In this document: positions 34,633 through 45,543 of the stretch, in pieces
Position numbering within the stretch: the stretch's first letter is position 1
Layout of the letters: each line of letters begins with the position of its first letter
Assembly (NCBI GenBank): GCA_032988195.1
Contig: JANTQE010000005.1
Span: 1,178,001-1,242,000 of the forward strand
DNA: 64,000 bases
Source of the DNA: Arachnomyces sp. PD_36
Taxonomy: Eukaryota > Ascomycota > Eurotiomycetes > Onygenales > Arachnomycetaceae
Direction: 5' to 3'
Made by a program: the position numbers and the translations under genes
Notes under the pieces: model-generated
The model's database searches: none
Seen by the model: the letters and a program-made list of their open reading frames with translations, nothing else
What the model was told of the DNA's origin: nothing

Positions 34633-36278
34633 ATCCAAAGGACTCTGAAAATCTAGCATATTTAAAACCTGCGTTCATGCTGCATATGTAAATTCCTTTC
34701 TTCCCAAAAATCAAAAGATTCTTTCTGGTTATGTGAACAAATGACCCTCGCCGCTCGTGCCAACGCTGGATCGTTGATGGCATTTCTCGATTATAAAACA
34801 AAAGGGAGCAGAAGACAAGAGACAAAGGACAAATGAGGGTTATTCTTATGTCTTTGTATTCCTTTCTTTTGGTTTTCTTCTCTCTCGACCATCAATTCTT
34901 TTTATCAGACAAAACTTGGAAAAATCTAGCAAGCATGTTTCTTGTTTCGTTTTGTTTGATTCCTCTCTATGTGTGTTCTGTCTACTCTACTTCTTGGATT
35001 GTCGTATCTTGTCTTCTTCAAAAACCATCTCTCTGTTCCATTTTTCTCCATTTATCTAGCTCTGCTGTTTTTGTTCTCCTATTTTTTCTCTTTCATTTCT
35101 TTTCTTCATCTTTCATTCATCATCTGTTTTCTATAAAACTTCTTTCTTTCTCTCTTTCTATCTCATCTCATCTATCTTATCTATCTATAGTGACGAATCT
35201 CCTTGAAAAGTTTTTCTGATTTGTGTCTTTGTCTCTATGTGTGTTTTTGTTTATTATATATATTTTTTTATCTTACTCTATTCTATATTCTACTATCTAT
35301 CTATTCATTGATCTACCTCTCCATTCCTTTTCAATGGTGTCTTAGAATTTGGATCAAGGGCAGCAGGCCGTGTTAAACAAGGGGTACTCGAGTAGTTCTT
35401 CTTCGTTGACTTGGTCTTGCTTATCCTTGATCTGAGCTGAAATATGAAACAACCTGAAGTGAATGGCAGACTATTGTAAGATTGTTGAGTGAGAGTTATT
35501 CTATTCATCTTTTCCCGAAAGAAGTTCTTCCATGTTCAGTCTACGAATGAAATGACGATGCAACTAACCTCATCAAGCTGATATCACCAGTTAGATAAAA
35601 GGCGTTTTCGGCGGCCTGACTAATAACTGGTTTGACATGTCTGACCCCTTTGGGGTTAGACCCGTGGCTCAAGATCACTTTTGAGAGAATGACTAAGTCC
35701 ATATAATTTTCATCTATTCTCTGAGGGTTTGAATGGTAGCTGATTCAATCACCGGCTAACATCGAACCCCCAAGGGGGTAGGAATCAACTGATGGTTGAA
35801 TTAGCTAGCTGTTTCCTATCTATCTCTCACCCCCTAAGGGTTGAATGGAAGCTGGTTCCACCCCCGGCTGATTCCTACCAGGGGTTCAATGGAAGCTGAT
35901 TTCACCACCAGCGGATTCCCACCCCCTCGGGGTTCAATGATCCCCCCGCTCTCTCCCCTAGAGAGTGAAATATAGGGAGGAACCAGCTAGCATTGAATGT
36001 GCTCCTGAGAGAGGAAAAATCGCTGACATAAGATTGAAGATTTGCTCAAAGAAGACTAGTTCGTCATTATCAGTCAATCATAAACCGTAATGTTCAGTCT
36101 GTCTATTCTAACAGAGCCTAGTCTTGTCTCGTCTGATCAAGTCGAAACAGAAAGAAGAGCCTGCCCAAGTGAGAAGAGATCCGCGAAATTCGCCCACCAG
36201 CTTTTCCTCAACCCGTGTAAAACCCAGCAATGGGGGCCCGCCCCAGGCCCGTGATCTTGGGCACCACGTATATCATCA
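34633..36278. other. Intergenic gap with T-rich 3' region and repeat array
   Basis: The first 700 bases are T-rich (probable Pumilio gene 3' UTR, about 34830-35300 with many TCTTT and CTAT runs). The second half holds the repeat array listed separately. No gene is supported. Confidence 0.55.
35640..35990. repeat. Imperfect tandem repeats with GC palindromes
   Basis: Units of about 40-50 bp recur, each with a GC-rich short palindrome (CCCCTTTGGGG, CCCCCAAGGGGG, CCCCCTAAGGG, CCCCCTCGGGG) followed by GTTGAATGGAAGCTG-like and GGCTGATTCC-like blocks. The clearest copies are at 35721-35760, 35829-35876, 35877-35920 and 35921-35940. An inverted version of the AGCTGGTTCC block occurs at about 35978-35987. 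The array lies between the 3' ends of two convergent genes. Its nature (old transposon fragment, non-coding RNA or chromatin element) cannot be told by eye. Confidence 0.75.
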
Positions 36279-38413
36279 TCAGAGTAATCCCGCAGGAATG
36301 CATGTTAGGAAATCTCGGTAATCGGTCATAGGATCTACAAACTCCCTGCTAGACGGTTGTAAGAGCTTGAATCGTGGTATGAGATGGGCGTTTGCTTGCT
36401 CATTAGGTGCTCCTCCCGTTCCTGCTTTCCACTCCGGTGATGGTTGTGGTGGTGGCATGCTTGGGGCGGGAAAGGAGCCGTCTGGGAGAGTACTCCGGTA
36501 GAACATGATGCTATTATCTTCAGCATCGGTATTTTCTGTAAAGTTGCCGAATGCTAAGTATCGGAGATTAGGGAACCCGTCTGGTCCGAAGGCCCACTGC
36601 ACAAATTCGAGGAGAACGGGCATGTAGTTATACCAAGATGAGAGACAGCGATCGGATTTTTTTTCTCGGATGAACTCGGTGAATTGAATATATCCTCGTG
36701 ACCTTTGGAAATCTTTTCGAGGGAATTGATGGTGCTGCTCGGGCTGGAGGGGGTTCGAAAGGTTGTTGTTTTTCTCATGAGTTTCTGATTCCTCGGTGTT
36801 AATGATGTCCGTCAGGAAGAGGGAGAATTTGTGTCTCCGGTCGTCATGGGAAGGTCCCACATGTCGACTCCCTTTTCGGAGATGCAGGAGTTTTAGGGAC
36901 TTTTTCATGGAGGGTTGGAGGTATGGTTTCTGTATGGATTGTGGAAGATAGTGTTGTTAGCAAAGGGGTTAAGGCGGGTATCGGGACGCTGGGCTGGGTA
37001 TAACGCACGAGGAGTATAAATGAATCGTGAAACCCGAGACATTGGAGGTTACCGTCGCTAAGAAGAGGGTCCAATAAAGGCTCCACGGAGTGATACAGAG
37101 AGTCTAAGAAGCCGTCCTCTGTGCAGCAATATGTCCGACATAATAAATCAAGATCTAAAAGCGCCTGTTCAAACACAAGCTCCTTCAATGTTGGACTGTG
37201 TTTAGATATGCTGTGCAGGTAAGTGTGATAGTCCGCAAGCTTACTATCGTCGAAGTTGAGGTGGAGGTAGTGAAGGCCGCTAAACGACTCCAGGAATGGT
37301 CGGATAGAGGGGACTTCCTCTGTATGGGATTCCGAGAGTATAGTTGCAAGAAGTTCAAACGTAGTTAGCTTGATGGGCGTGTTAGATTCAACTGCGGCCT
37401 GTATCAGGTTATTTGGGTTAAAACATTCCCGGATTCTGAGAGTGTGAAGGGCGCTGAAATTGAAGAAACGAACGATCCCAAACGAATAGGGCTTAAAAAG
37501 AAGATCCGAAAGTGTTAGATGTTTTAGAGACGGGAGCTTGCGGTTCTTATCTTTATGGTCAATACCCAGGGCCCCGCTGTAAAGAAACTCCGAGTACGCC
37601 CGGTCGCCGGACTGATCATAGTCAAGCCCGAATCGAAGGTCTAATGACTGGAGGGCCTCAGGTTCAGATCTGAGCCAGCTACCCAAAATGTCTTCTGCAT
37701 GATCGTGGGCTACAATGTTTTTCCAAGTAAAGTCTCGCAGATCCTTAAACGCCGTGAGGTCTAGAGAATCCTTGGTAGAGTGTTCACAGAGCAAATCTAT
37801 CTCGATCCAAAGAGACCGGAGACGGTTCTGCTTTCTCGCTAAGAGGCCTTCAGGCCCGAATAGTTCGGGGGGAAGACATGTTCCCACGCCCCAGCTAGGA
37901 AGGAGTCAGTCATCACTAGAATTAGAGATGGGTCGAGTAGAGTAGAGACACCTACCGAAGGCTCTCAAGTTGGTTGTCTTGCAATTGGTTCAAAAATGAT
38001 AATATGGGGGTACAGAAGGCCACGAGGGGATCATCATATTTGTTTCCTGGGGGCGATGCGCTATGAACACATTGTGAGAAGGTTGTTGGATCATGATATT
38101 CGTTGTCTTCAATCCCTTCGATGCTGAACTTGAGATTTCTCACAAACGGAATATAAGTAGTTGATCGATGGGATATCAAGGATTTGATCGCGAGGGAAGG
38201 CTCGTGGGGATGTTTCTTTATGTCAATAGTTTCATATAGAATTGGGATAAAGGTCTGATTGTATGATCTGGAGACTTCACAAAGATGTTTTAAGACTGTC
38301 CGATTTGGAAGCTATTCACTGTGATCAGAACCGCGGAAAATTGCGCTTTGACTAAGAGAACGGACCTCGTTGAGAATGAGCTGAAGGATTTCTATTGGGA
38401 AGTCGAGTAACAT
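36279..38413 (-). CDS. F-box protein with leucine-rich-like region (paralogue A)
   Basis: Four exons, 38413-38366, 38311-37956, 37894-37009 and 36929-36279, give 646 residues. The first exon (16 codons) encodes MLLDFPIEILQLILNE, an F-box start that would bind Skp1 in an SCF ubiquitin ligase; exon 2 continues with LKHLCEVSRSYNQTFIPILY, the second half of a fungal F-box. Exon 3 holds repeated leucine-rich patterns (LQSLDLRFGL, LPSLKHLTLSDLLF, LHTLRIRECFN, LHYLHLNFDD) suggesting an irregular LRR substrate-binding surface. The last exon has a long helical segment and FPNLRYLAFGNF. The target is unknown. Intron positions and phases match those of the F-box gene at 43009-44937. The first donor reads GTCCGT, unusual, but its location equals that of the paralogue's intron 1. 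Confidence 0.82.
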
Positions 38414-39456
38414 GCTTAATTGGGACGATGAGTATCAATCTCTGATATGATGCTGTAACTTGCTCGTTGAAGCTTGAGGTGAGAAATGTGGGGAAAGTCA
38501 GAGCTTCAGCAGTCACGTTTCCTCATTCGCTTGTAAATTTAAGCGCGACAACACGGGTTTGCTTTCTTTTTTCACCCTCGACCATCTTGACAAATCATCT
38601 TGTTGTATGTTGAGACCCTCAAAGTCCTGTTTGGCGAATTATTCGGATAATGAATTCGGGGTTTAGACAGAGCTTCTCTCGGCGATAGTGAAGGTTATGG
38701 AAACCCGCCGTGGGCGCCCGCCTACAGAAGTCGAGATGGACGACGTTCCGTTCAACGAGCTTCAGAAGAGGACAAGAAGGTGGCTCGGCTTGCGAATGTG
38801 AATAGCGGGGGATTCTTGGATCGGCAGGCTTGGGTTGATGGGTGAAAAATGAGGTTCTCAAAAAAGAAAAAGCCCGCCCGAAGATCAGCAGCAACTTGAT
38901 GAGTTTGGTCGATCACAAGAACGTCTCAACGTCTCCAGGAATTTCTCGTCGCCTCTTCAGCGTTGCAGACACACTCAGGGACCTCGTGTGAATTTGGAAT
39001 AGGCGACACGAGCAGTCTGGGCACAGACGCTTGTCAGTCTTCAATACGACTTAAAGTCTCCATCCCCCAATTGACCCCGAGGATCCCTCGTATTTTGGCT
39101 CGGAGCCCCATGTGGTTCAGCTCGCAATGTTCCTTTCAGGACCCCTTTGGGTTTCTGCCAAGGACCCATTGGAGCTGAGTCGTCTACCAAGATAGAAGTA
39201 CTTTTCTTCACTTTTCCCTTCTGCTCTGAGATTGTATATATAGGACTCCGTTGTCCCTTTTTTGGGGAGTTCAATCAAGTCTTTCATCAACTATTCCTCA
39301 CATAAAACCTATACTAAGAAGTCTATCGATTCTTCGATCTACCGCTGTTCCTCTCATCGAATATAAAGGTGTTTGCGAAACCTTCGAACCATAAGAGTAA
39401 GTTCCCGCTCTACAAAACTCACTTAGCAAAGATTCTAATGATATAGTCTGAGAATC
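38414..39456. other. Intergenic gap, promoter side of F-box A and secreted-protein genes
   Basis: Divergent region. A TATA-like stretch occurs at about 39233-39241. A likely 5' UTR intron of the secreted-protein gene spans 39397-39446 (GTAAGT donor, CTAAT branch, ATAG acceptor). No other gene is supported. Confidence 0.55.
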
Positions 39457-39786
39457 ATGCATTTCAGCAACGGCCCCCTTGCTGCGCTTCTTCTCTTTAC
39501 GGCTACTACGAATGCCGTGCTGTTGAGAGTTTGGGACGGCACCGGTTTTACCGGGGCAGTGGTAGATATCACCGCGGCTGACGCAACATGTACCGGCTTC
39601 GTTAATGGATGGAACGATGAGGTCGAGTCCGCTGAAGTACTGGAGGGATGGTACTGCGATTTCTTTCAGGAGCAGTGTGGGACTCCCAACAACCCACGCT
39701 TAGGAACAGTTGCTGCTGGTAGCCCAAAGGGGGATATGAACTGGTGGATCAGTAGTGTTGTCTGTTATGAAATGCCCCCCCCATGA
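39457..39786 (+). CDS. Small secreted cysteine-containing protein, crystallin-like
   Basis: A 109-residue single coding exon. The N-terminus MHFSNGPLAALLLFTATTNA is a signal peptide with predicted cleavage near residue 20. The mature part has four cysteines (in TCTGF, WYCDFF, QCGTP and VVCYE), enough for two disulphides, and the spacing of aromatic and Gly residues (VWDGTGFTGAVVDI, GWNDEVESAEVL) resembles one beta/gamma-crystallin-type motif pair. That fold is an inference from pattern only. Small secreted proteins of this shape are common in fungi and many have unknown roles in the extracellular space; no function is assigned. A 50-bp intron with GTAAGT and ATAG ends probably lies in the 5' UTR, 11 bp before the ATG. 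It stands between an F-box gene and a kinase gene with opposite orientation. Confidence 0.8.
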   Translation: MHFSNGPLAALLLFTATTNAVLLRVWDGTGFTGAVVDITAADATCTGFVNGWNDEVESAEVLEGWYCDFFQEQCGTPNNPRLGTVAAGSPKGDMNWWISSVVCYEMPPP

Positions 39787-40482
39787 GCAGCAGCCTGAAA
39801 CTCCGGTCAAAGGCCAACTCTGTGTGACGAGAGGATTTCGGCGTCGTCGTGGAAAATTTATGGGGAAATATGATGACTTAATAACAAATGCACTCTTCGA
39901 AATATAAGTCTCATTCTAATCGCTTTCTACTTCTACTATTGTCGCTCAGTGTATTTATCCTTAACTTTCATGAAAACATAGCATGCATGAATCTATCTCC
40001 GAATTGTTGAGAGAGAAAAGACTTCAAATGCTCGAAATGTATACGAGCTCGTTGCTCTTTGTAAATGCGCTGATCATTTGAAATGATTAACTTATGAGTC
40101 TCTCCGAGCAGCGCATTCCATTCAAGCCACAAATCATTGAAAAGCATCGTTATCCTGTTTCCCCATAAGTTGATTAAGAAGGAGATAACCTTCAACTTAC
40201 CCAAGACGTTGGAGTTGATCCTGCTAGCTCGTATACTAAAGAGCCTGGAATCATTTCCTCACAGTGGCAATCAATGCTCGAGATTATTCTAGTGCTTCGA
40301 GTTCACATAAGTCGACAATCGTCTGGTGAGGAATCGTCTTCAGTACGATCCATTCAAAACCAGTGTACTCTTTCAGTGGCTCTTTTGCATGCTTTCTATT
40401 GCGAGAAAGTCCTGCCAAAATCGTATCTTGTCGAAACGCGCCTCGTTCGTTGCGTTGGCCGAGTCACTTCATATTGACCATT
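39787..40482. other. Intergenic gap between convergent genes
   Basis: Probable 3' UTRs of the secreted-protein gene (+) and the kinase gene (-). Nothing else is supported. Confidence 0.5.
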
Positions 40483-41654
40483 TCAGCTCACTCTTGCTAG
40501 TTCCCGATCATCCTCGAACCAATCATCCACCAGCAACTCCCTGGCCGTTGGTCTGTCCCGCCAGTCCATCATCATAATTTTTTGAATAAACTCGTTGTCC
40601 TTGCGGCAGACTTCCTTTTGGGTTATCATACGAAAAGGTGTTGTATCAGATTTCGGGATTTCCTGCATGATATACTGGATAGCTCGCACAGTCTCGGGGC
40701 TGGCTATTTCCTCGTATTTGCCAGGCCACGGTCCAAAATATCTGAACTGTTGTTTTAGAACTTCTAGATTGTACTCCTCATGACCATACGGCACTGTCGT
40801 GGGATCAAATAAGTTGAAGTCCCCTCCGTAGATAAGTGTTATAAGCTATATTTGTTAGCCAAGCGGTTTAGCATAAATTCTGAACATGTTCAGCGGTTAA
40901 GAGCGCCTACCGTCGCACCAAATGACCAAATGTCAGTTGCTGTATTCCAAGGGGTTTCCATTATCATCTCCGGGCTCCGCCACATAGGCGCACCAACAGG
41001 TGTGCCCGACTTTGCCCATTTGGAGGACGTGGGGTAAGCACCACCTAGATCGCCAAGCTGAATATGAGAGAATCGGGTATCGTTCTTCCCATCCTTGTCT
41101 CCGTAGTTTACCAAGACGTTGTCAGGCTTGATATCTATGAGGTTCAACATTAGCCAGGGCCATTTAAGAGGACCAGTACGTCAGAAACAACTCACCTGTA
41201 TGCACATAGCCATCTTCATGAAGGGTCCTTAAAGCTTCAAGAACACATCTTGAAACTGACTTCAGCTCTTTCCGATTCAAAGACTTTCTTTTTGTCGCCG
41301 CCAACAAATCTTCGTCGAGGTGCTTCAATACGATGATGGTAGGTGTTGTCGGATCTTCAATTTCGTCGAGTAGGGGTCGTAAGTAAGGCGTTTTGTCCTG
41401 AAAGCGTTTGAGAACATCTCTTTCATTCTCCACCCTAGGATGACCCTCAACGCCCTTCACAACCACGGTCTCTTCGAGTTTGGTTCTGGGAAGGGGGGAC
41501 AATATTCTCTCGTCAACAATAGCGCACTCTTTGGTTTTTTTGTCCACGAAACTCACTTTGCGAGCCAGACTGTGTCCTGAATCTTTGTCGTAACAATGTA
41601 CCTCCCCGACCTACCCCGTAGTACCTGCCCAAGTTTAAGAAGTGAGGTAGACAT
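40483..41654 (-). CDS. Small protein kinase domain protein
   Basis: Four exons, 41654-41557, 41485-41196, 41134-40911 and 40845-40483, give 324 residues that are almost only a kinase domain. Exon 1 encodes LGQVLRGRSGRYIVTTKI, a degenerate glycine loop. Splicing continues with TVVVKGVEG (ATP-binding Lys in VVVK) and VENERDVLKRF (helix C Glu). The catalytic loop reads HTDIKPDNVLV, so HRD is replaced by HTD with the catalytic Asp kept. The metal-binding motif reads DLG (QLGDLGGAY) instead of DFG. GAPMWRSPEMIM is the activation segment end and DIWSFGATL follows. All catalytic residues needed for activity are therefore present. This variant set occurs in a fungal-expanded family of small kinases with unknown targets. 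An alternative reading with no first intron gives a false start inside the intron and loses the glycine loop. Confidence 0.85.
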
Positions 41655-43008
41655 TATTTGGGTGAGGGTGTGGCCAGGCTGGGGCTTTGTCAAGGGTCTT
41701 GAGTAGCGACGAGCACACGAGTGGGTACTAGGTACTACTACCCAGGTACGTATGGCTGGGTAAAAATGGGTGGAATAGAAGATCTAAAGGGAGCAGAGTG
41801 GAGTATATATCGTGGTACACCGTTGTGACTGCTTTGCTGATCCAAGTCCAGAGTTTGGTTGGAACCGCTATGCAACCAGGAATATTGTGGTGTTTAAGGT
41901 GTTTGTGATGGTGAGGCTTTTCAACTCGAGCTTTTTGGTTGGCTGACAGGGGTTTATGGAAGCGCGCGTCAAAGTAACTTGGCAGGGCGGCATATCTCGG
42001 GTTTGAAAGACCCGCCTCATCCGCTTTAACTTTATTCTAATTTTGGAACAGGGGCAACTGGGGTACATGGAAGTTATTCGTTCTTCGACGTGTAAATCCA
42101 TGTAAAAGGTCCAACCAACACGCCTCACTCTGCTCATTTTCAGCAATTTTTTCTTTTTTTAGCTCGGTGAAATAGCGTTCAAGACAACCCATTATGAGGG
42201 TTTCTATGTACATTGGTTCCCTTTTAGCGCAGATCGCTTGTGATGAGTTGGAATGCAAGAGCATGAAGGTGGCTTTGACGCTCTTTGCTTTACGCGCCGC
42301 GATCGACGTGTTGAAACGACCGATACCATGACTACCTTTACTTAATGGGAACAAAATGTGCCTTCGACAATAAGTGAATATCGCCGTAATGCTATGGCTA
42401 GGCGGTCCTGACTCCATAATAAGACCTTTGCGGCGGAAACGCTGCCTAACGAGTTTCCCATTTATCCATGTTTATGTTAAGGAATCCGCATTTCCCCGCG
42501 CCGAGGGTTGGAGTTGGCTTGCCAGGTCCACCAGCTTTGTAAATTACTAGGTAGGCACGTGCCTATGGTGTGAGATGCACACATATCAATGGATGACCTC
42601 TCCTCGAACAGTTTCAAGAAAAACACCAGAGGCGGATCGGAGTTAGTTAGATGGGAGTCAAACGAAAACAAGAGAGCTCCTTCGACTCAGGCGATTTTGG
42701 AAGGACTGCATAGGACTAGGCATCGAGGATAGTGAAAGCTATCTGATTTCGCAATGATCGTTTATTATACATGTTTTGCGTAAGGAAGTATTGGCATGCA
42801 AAGCAGCGGTGAAGGACCAGGGTAGAGGTGAGAAAGGGTAGAAGAAGAGAACAGAGAAAGTATAAAGAAAGAGTGAATATGAAGAAAAGAACACATGAAC
42901 AGGGAGGGAGGGGGGAGTGCCAAGGCGACGCACACTGGCCATGACCATAGAAAGCCCTTGGAACAGGAGGTTCGGGTCCGGCGGCGGGAGACCGAGAACT
43001 GTGTGCCT
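41655..43008. other. Intergenic gap, kinase promoter
   Basis: Kinase promoter on one side and F-box B 3' UTR on the other. A 126-codon ATG-started frame at 42037-42417 (-) has no recognisable domain or splice partner and is not called. No RNA gene is visible. Confidence 0.5.
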
Positions 43009-44937
43009 CTATTTGTCGGGGCCAAACGAAAAGAAATCCGAATAGGTGCTCTTTAAGCGTCTGATGCTTTCATCTTTTGGTTTGAGAAGACGAAAGGGAG
43101 GGTATTTGGGGGTGTTCCTGCATAAAATGCGGGCGGAAGGCCATTCAAATCCATCGTCCAAGCAATTTCCGTAAACCAAATATTCTAGTGCTGGCAATTC
43201 TTCAAAAGCCCAAAGCGCGAAGCTGCGCAATAGAATCATGTACTCCGGCCAGGAAGAGACATCATACTTGGGTTCGCGCTCGCCCGTCAAAGTTTGGTTC
43301 GGGTTGTGCAAATTGAAGAATCCATGCTCCTCTCTCCAGGTGTATACTCTATCTAGGCGTTTTCGGCCTGCTGATTTCACATAAATTACCTTCAGTGTTT
43401 TCGTTAAACGATCCGTGAGAATTGGGTTCTGCGATGTTAAATAGATCGAATTAGAAGTCTATACCACATCTTGGTGAAGGTTATACGTACCAAGAGTACG
43501 AGAGAGTCACAAAAGGCGAAACACTCAAGCTCTCCATCTTGAATCATCGAAAGAACAATGGTCTGCACCCAGCCCTTAGAGAAGAGGTGTCGTTTAATTT
43601 CCGACTCGGATCGTGGTTCTTTGAAGAATAGAGGAAAATAATTGAAACCGCACGTCAATGGAACATAGGCCAGATGCTCCAGTGTTCCTGTGTGTTGGGC
43701 GATTGAGTATGCAAGCTCCCCACAACCGTAACGATCGCCATCCACTTCAAGATACAGATGCTGAAGGCCAGTGAACGATCCCAGAAATGATGCTAAGTTT
43801 TTGAGTGACTCATCCTCTGGAGGACGATATTGTGATTCGAAAATACTAAGTTCGAATGTCGTGATATTTATCAAGATACCAGCTTGCAAGACTGCTGCAA
43901 GCAATTCATCTGCGTTCGGGCACCGGCGTAGCTTGAGGGTATGAAGACAGCTAAAATTGAAGAATGAGGCAATTTCCGCGTATAGGGGTGTAATGCGCAC
44001 CTTCGTGAGACATAAGGTCTTCAACGAGGGGAATTTAGAGTACCTATCTCCTTGCTTCAGTTTCAAGACACGGGTACAAAAGCGAGACTTTGGGACCACC
44101 CGGCCAACTCCGTAAACTGAAAATTCTTGTTCGAACTTAAGCTCCAAGTTTTCCAGGCTCTCAATGTCTGATCCAAGCCAGTCCCTAAAAGTCTTCAGCG
44201 TACTGGGATCTAGTCGTATATTTTCCCATCTGAGGGTCTGGAGGCGTTTGAAGGACGAAAGACACCATGCATCTTCCAAAGACCTGAACCCTTCACAGTC
44301 TGAATTTTCAACAAGAGAAAATGACTTGATGTTGTTTTGCTTTGTTGCCAGATAGCCATCGGTCGCGAATAACTCTGAGGGAAGGCTTGTCCTTAAATTC
44401 CAGCTATTAAGACAAATTAGACACAGACACCGAAAGTTTCATATGGATAGAGCTTTAAGTACCTAAGGCTCTCAATCTGGTGGTCGTTTAATCCAGAGAA
44501 GAAGGTTGAGGCTGTCATTCCACGTGGGAAATAGTAGGCGTCGATATTGTTCCCAACATTCAAGTTTTTTTTATGGTTATGGCCGCGATGACACCTACAT
44601 CTAAATGGGGCGCTGTCGGTGTTCTTACTATCAAATCTGATGTTCCTTACAAATTGTAAGCCATAAGGCGAATGAAAACATGTCGATAAGGATGGGTCAA
44701 ACTCCCAGGCTTCTTCAAGCGTGGGTTTCCAGACGACAAAGGTTTCATACAGCCTCGGGGTAACAACTTGATGAAGCACCTTTGAGACCTCGCACAGGCT
44801 TTTTAGGTCCGATCTCTCTGTGATCTGGTGAGTGAGCATGCGGTCAGATTAGCAAGTCCTGAATCCACAAGTCATTGATGGGAACAAACCTCGTCGAGGA
44901 TCAACTCGAGGACTTCCCCAGAAAACTTGTCCAGCAT
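43009..44937 (-). CDS. F-box protein with leucine-rich-like region (paralogue B)
   Basis: Four exons, 44937-44890, 44824-44463, 44403-43491 and 43428-43009, give 580 residues. Exon 1 again has exactly 16 codons (MLDKFSGEVLELILDE) and exon 2 continues ITERSDLKSLCEVSKVLHQV, an F-box expected to bind Skp1. Leucine-rich patterns follow in exon 3 (LQTLRWENIRL, FPSLKTLCLTKVRI, LHTLKLRRCPN, LQHLYLEVDGD). The last exon has LPALEYLVYGNC, aligning with the same segment of paralogue A. Exon phases (0, 2, 0) are identical to paralogue A, so the pair arose by gene duplication, long ago judging by low sequence identity. A substrate-adaptor role in an SCF ubiquitin ligase is inferred; the target is unknown. 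All four cluster genes between 36279 and 44937 look lineage-variable rather than housekeeping. Confidence 0.82.
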
Positions 44938-45543
44938 TGTGCTCCAAAGCTTTGCTTTCTCCAGTTTGGCTGTTCGATGTAATTCGATGTAAAGGGTTGT
45001 AAACGAGGCACGGAGAACCGGAACACCCCTTGGTATCTCCAAGTCAAGGTTCTGCCGATAGATGGTATTCGAGAAATGAGTACCGAGAAATAGTGCGTCA
45101 AGGCCAGCCGTGGCAAGCCTTAACGTAATGAGAATTGAGAAAGGTAGCGAGAGAAAGAGGGCCTAAATATGAAAGATATTTAGGGATTGGTGTTAACTGA
45201 GAAGGTTGAAGATGAAAAGGATGTGATATGAAGGTTAGTTATGCTTTAGTAGTGAAAGCATAATGAAGGAAAAGAGAAAATGACACGGATGGGGTCCCGT
45301 CTTAAATAGAATTGGAGGTAGAAAGAATTTTTCAGAGGCCTTTTTCGCGTGGTGGTTGTTGTTTGTGTTTGTGTTGGTGTTGATGTTGATGTTGATATTT
45401 GTGTTGGAAAGGGTTGAAAAAAGTTGTGTTCCCGAAATGCCCCCTTCGTGCTCCACAACGCTTTTACTCATCTGCAATGGTACATGCGGCTGGCCAAATT
45501 TCGATCTATCTATCATAACCCTATCACTTTAAAAATAGATCAA
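44938..45543. promoter_or_regulatory. Divergent promoter between F-box B and METTL4-like genes
   Basis: A 606-bp divergent intergenic region. A degenerate TTG/GTGTTG/ATGTTG repeat at about 45345-45412 sits close to the methyltransferase side. No gene is supported; frames reading through the repeat are low-complexity. Confidence 0.5.

Noticed and set aside
35640..35990. Possible CRISPR-like array
   Set aside because: Units are imperfect, spacers are not distinct and the genome is eukaryotic; it is an ordinary degenerate tandem repeat.
42037..42417. 126-codon ATG-started frame on -
   Set aside because: No recognisable family, no continuation by splicing and no promoter signal; could be a gene relic but evidence is lacking.
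45424..45543. Upstream extension of the METTL4-like frame, including the ATG at 45484
   Set aside because: The sequence from 45544 matches the conserved family start, while the extension is lower in coding quality and begins with a non-ATG codon.
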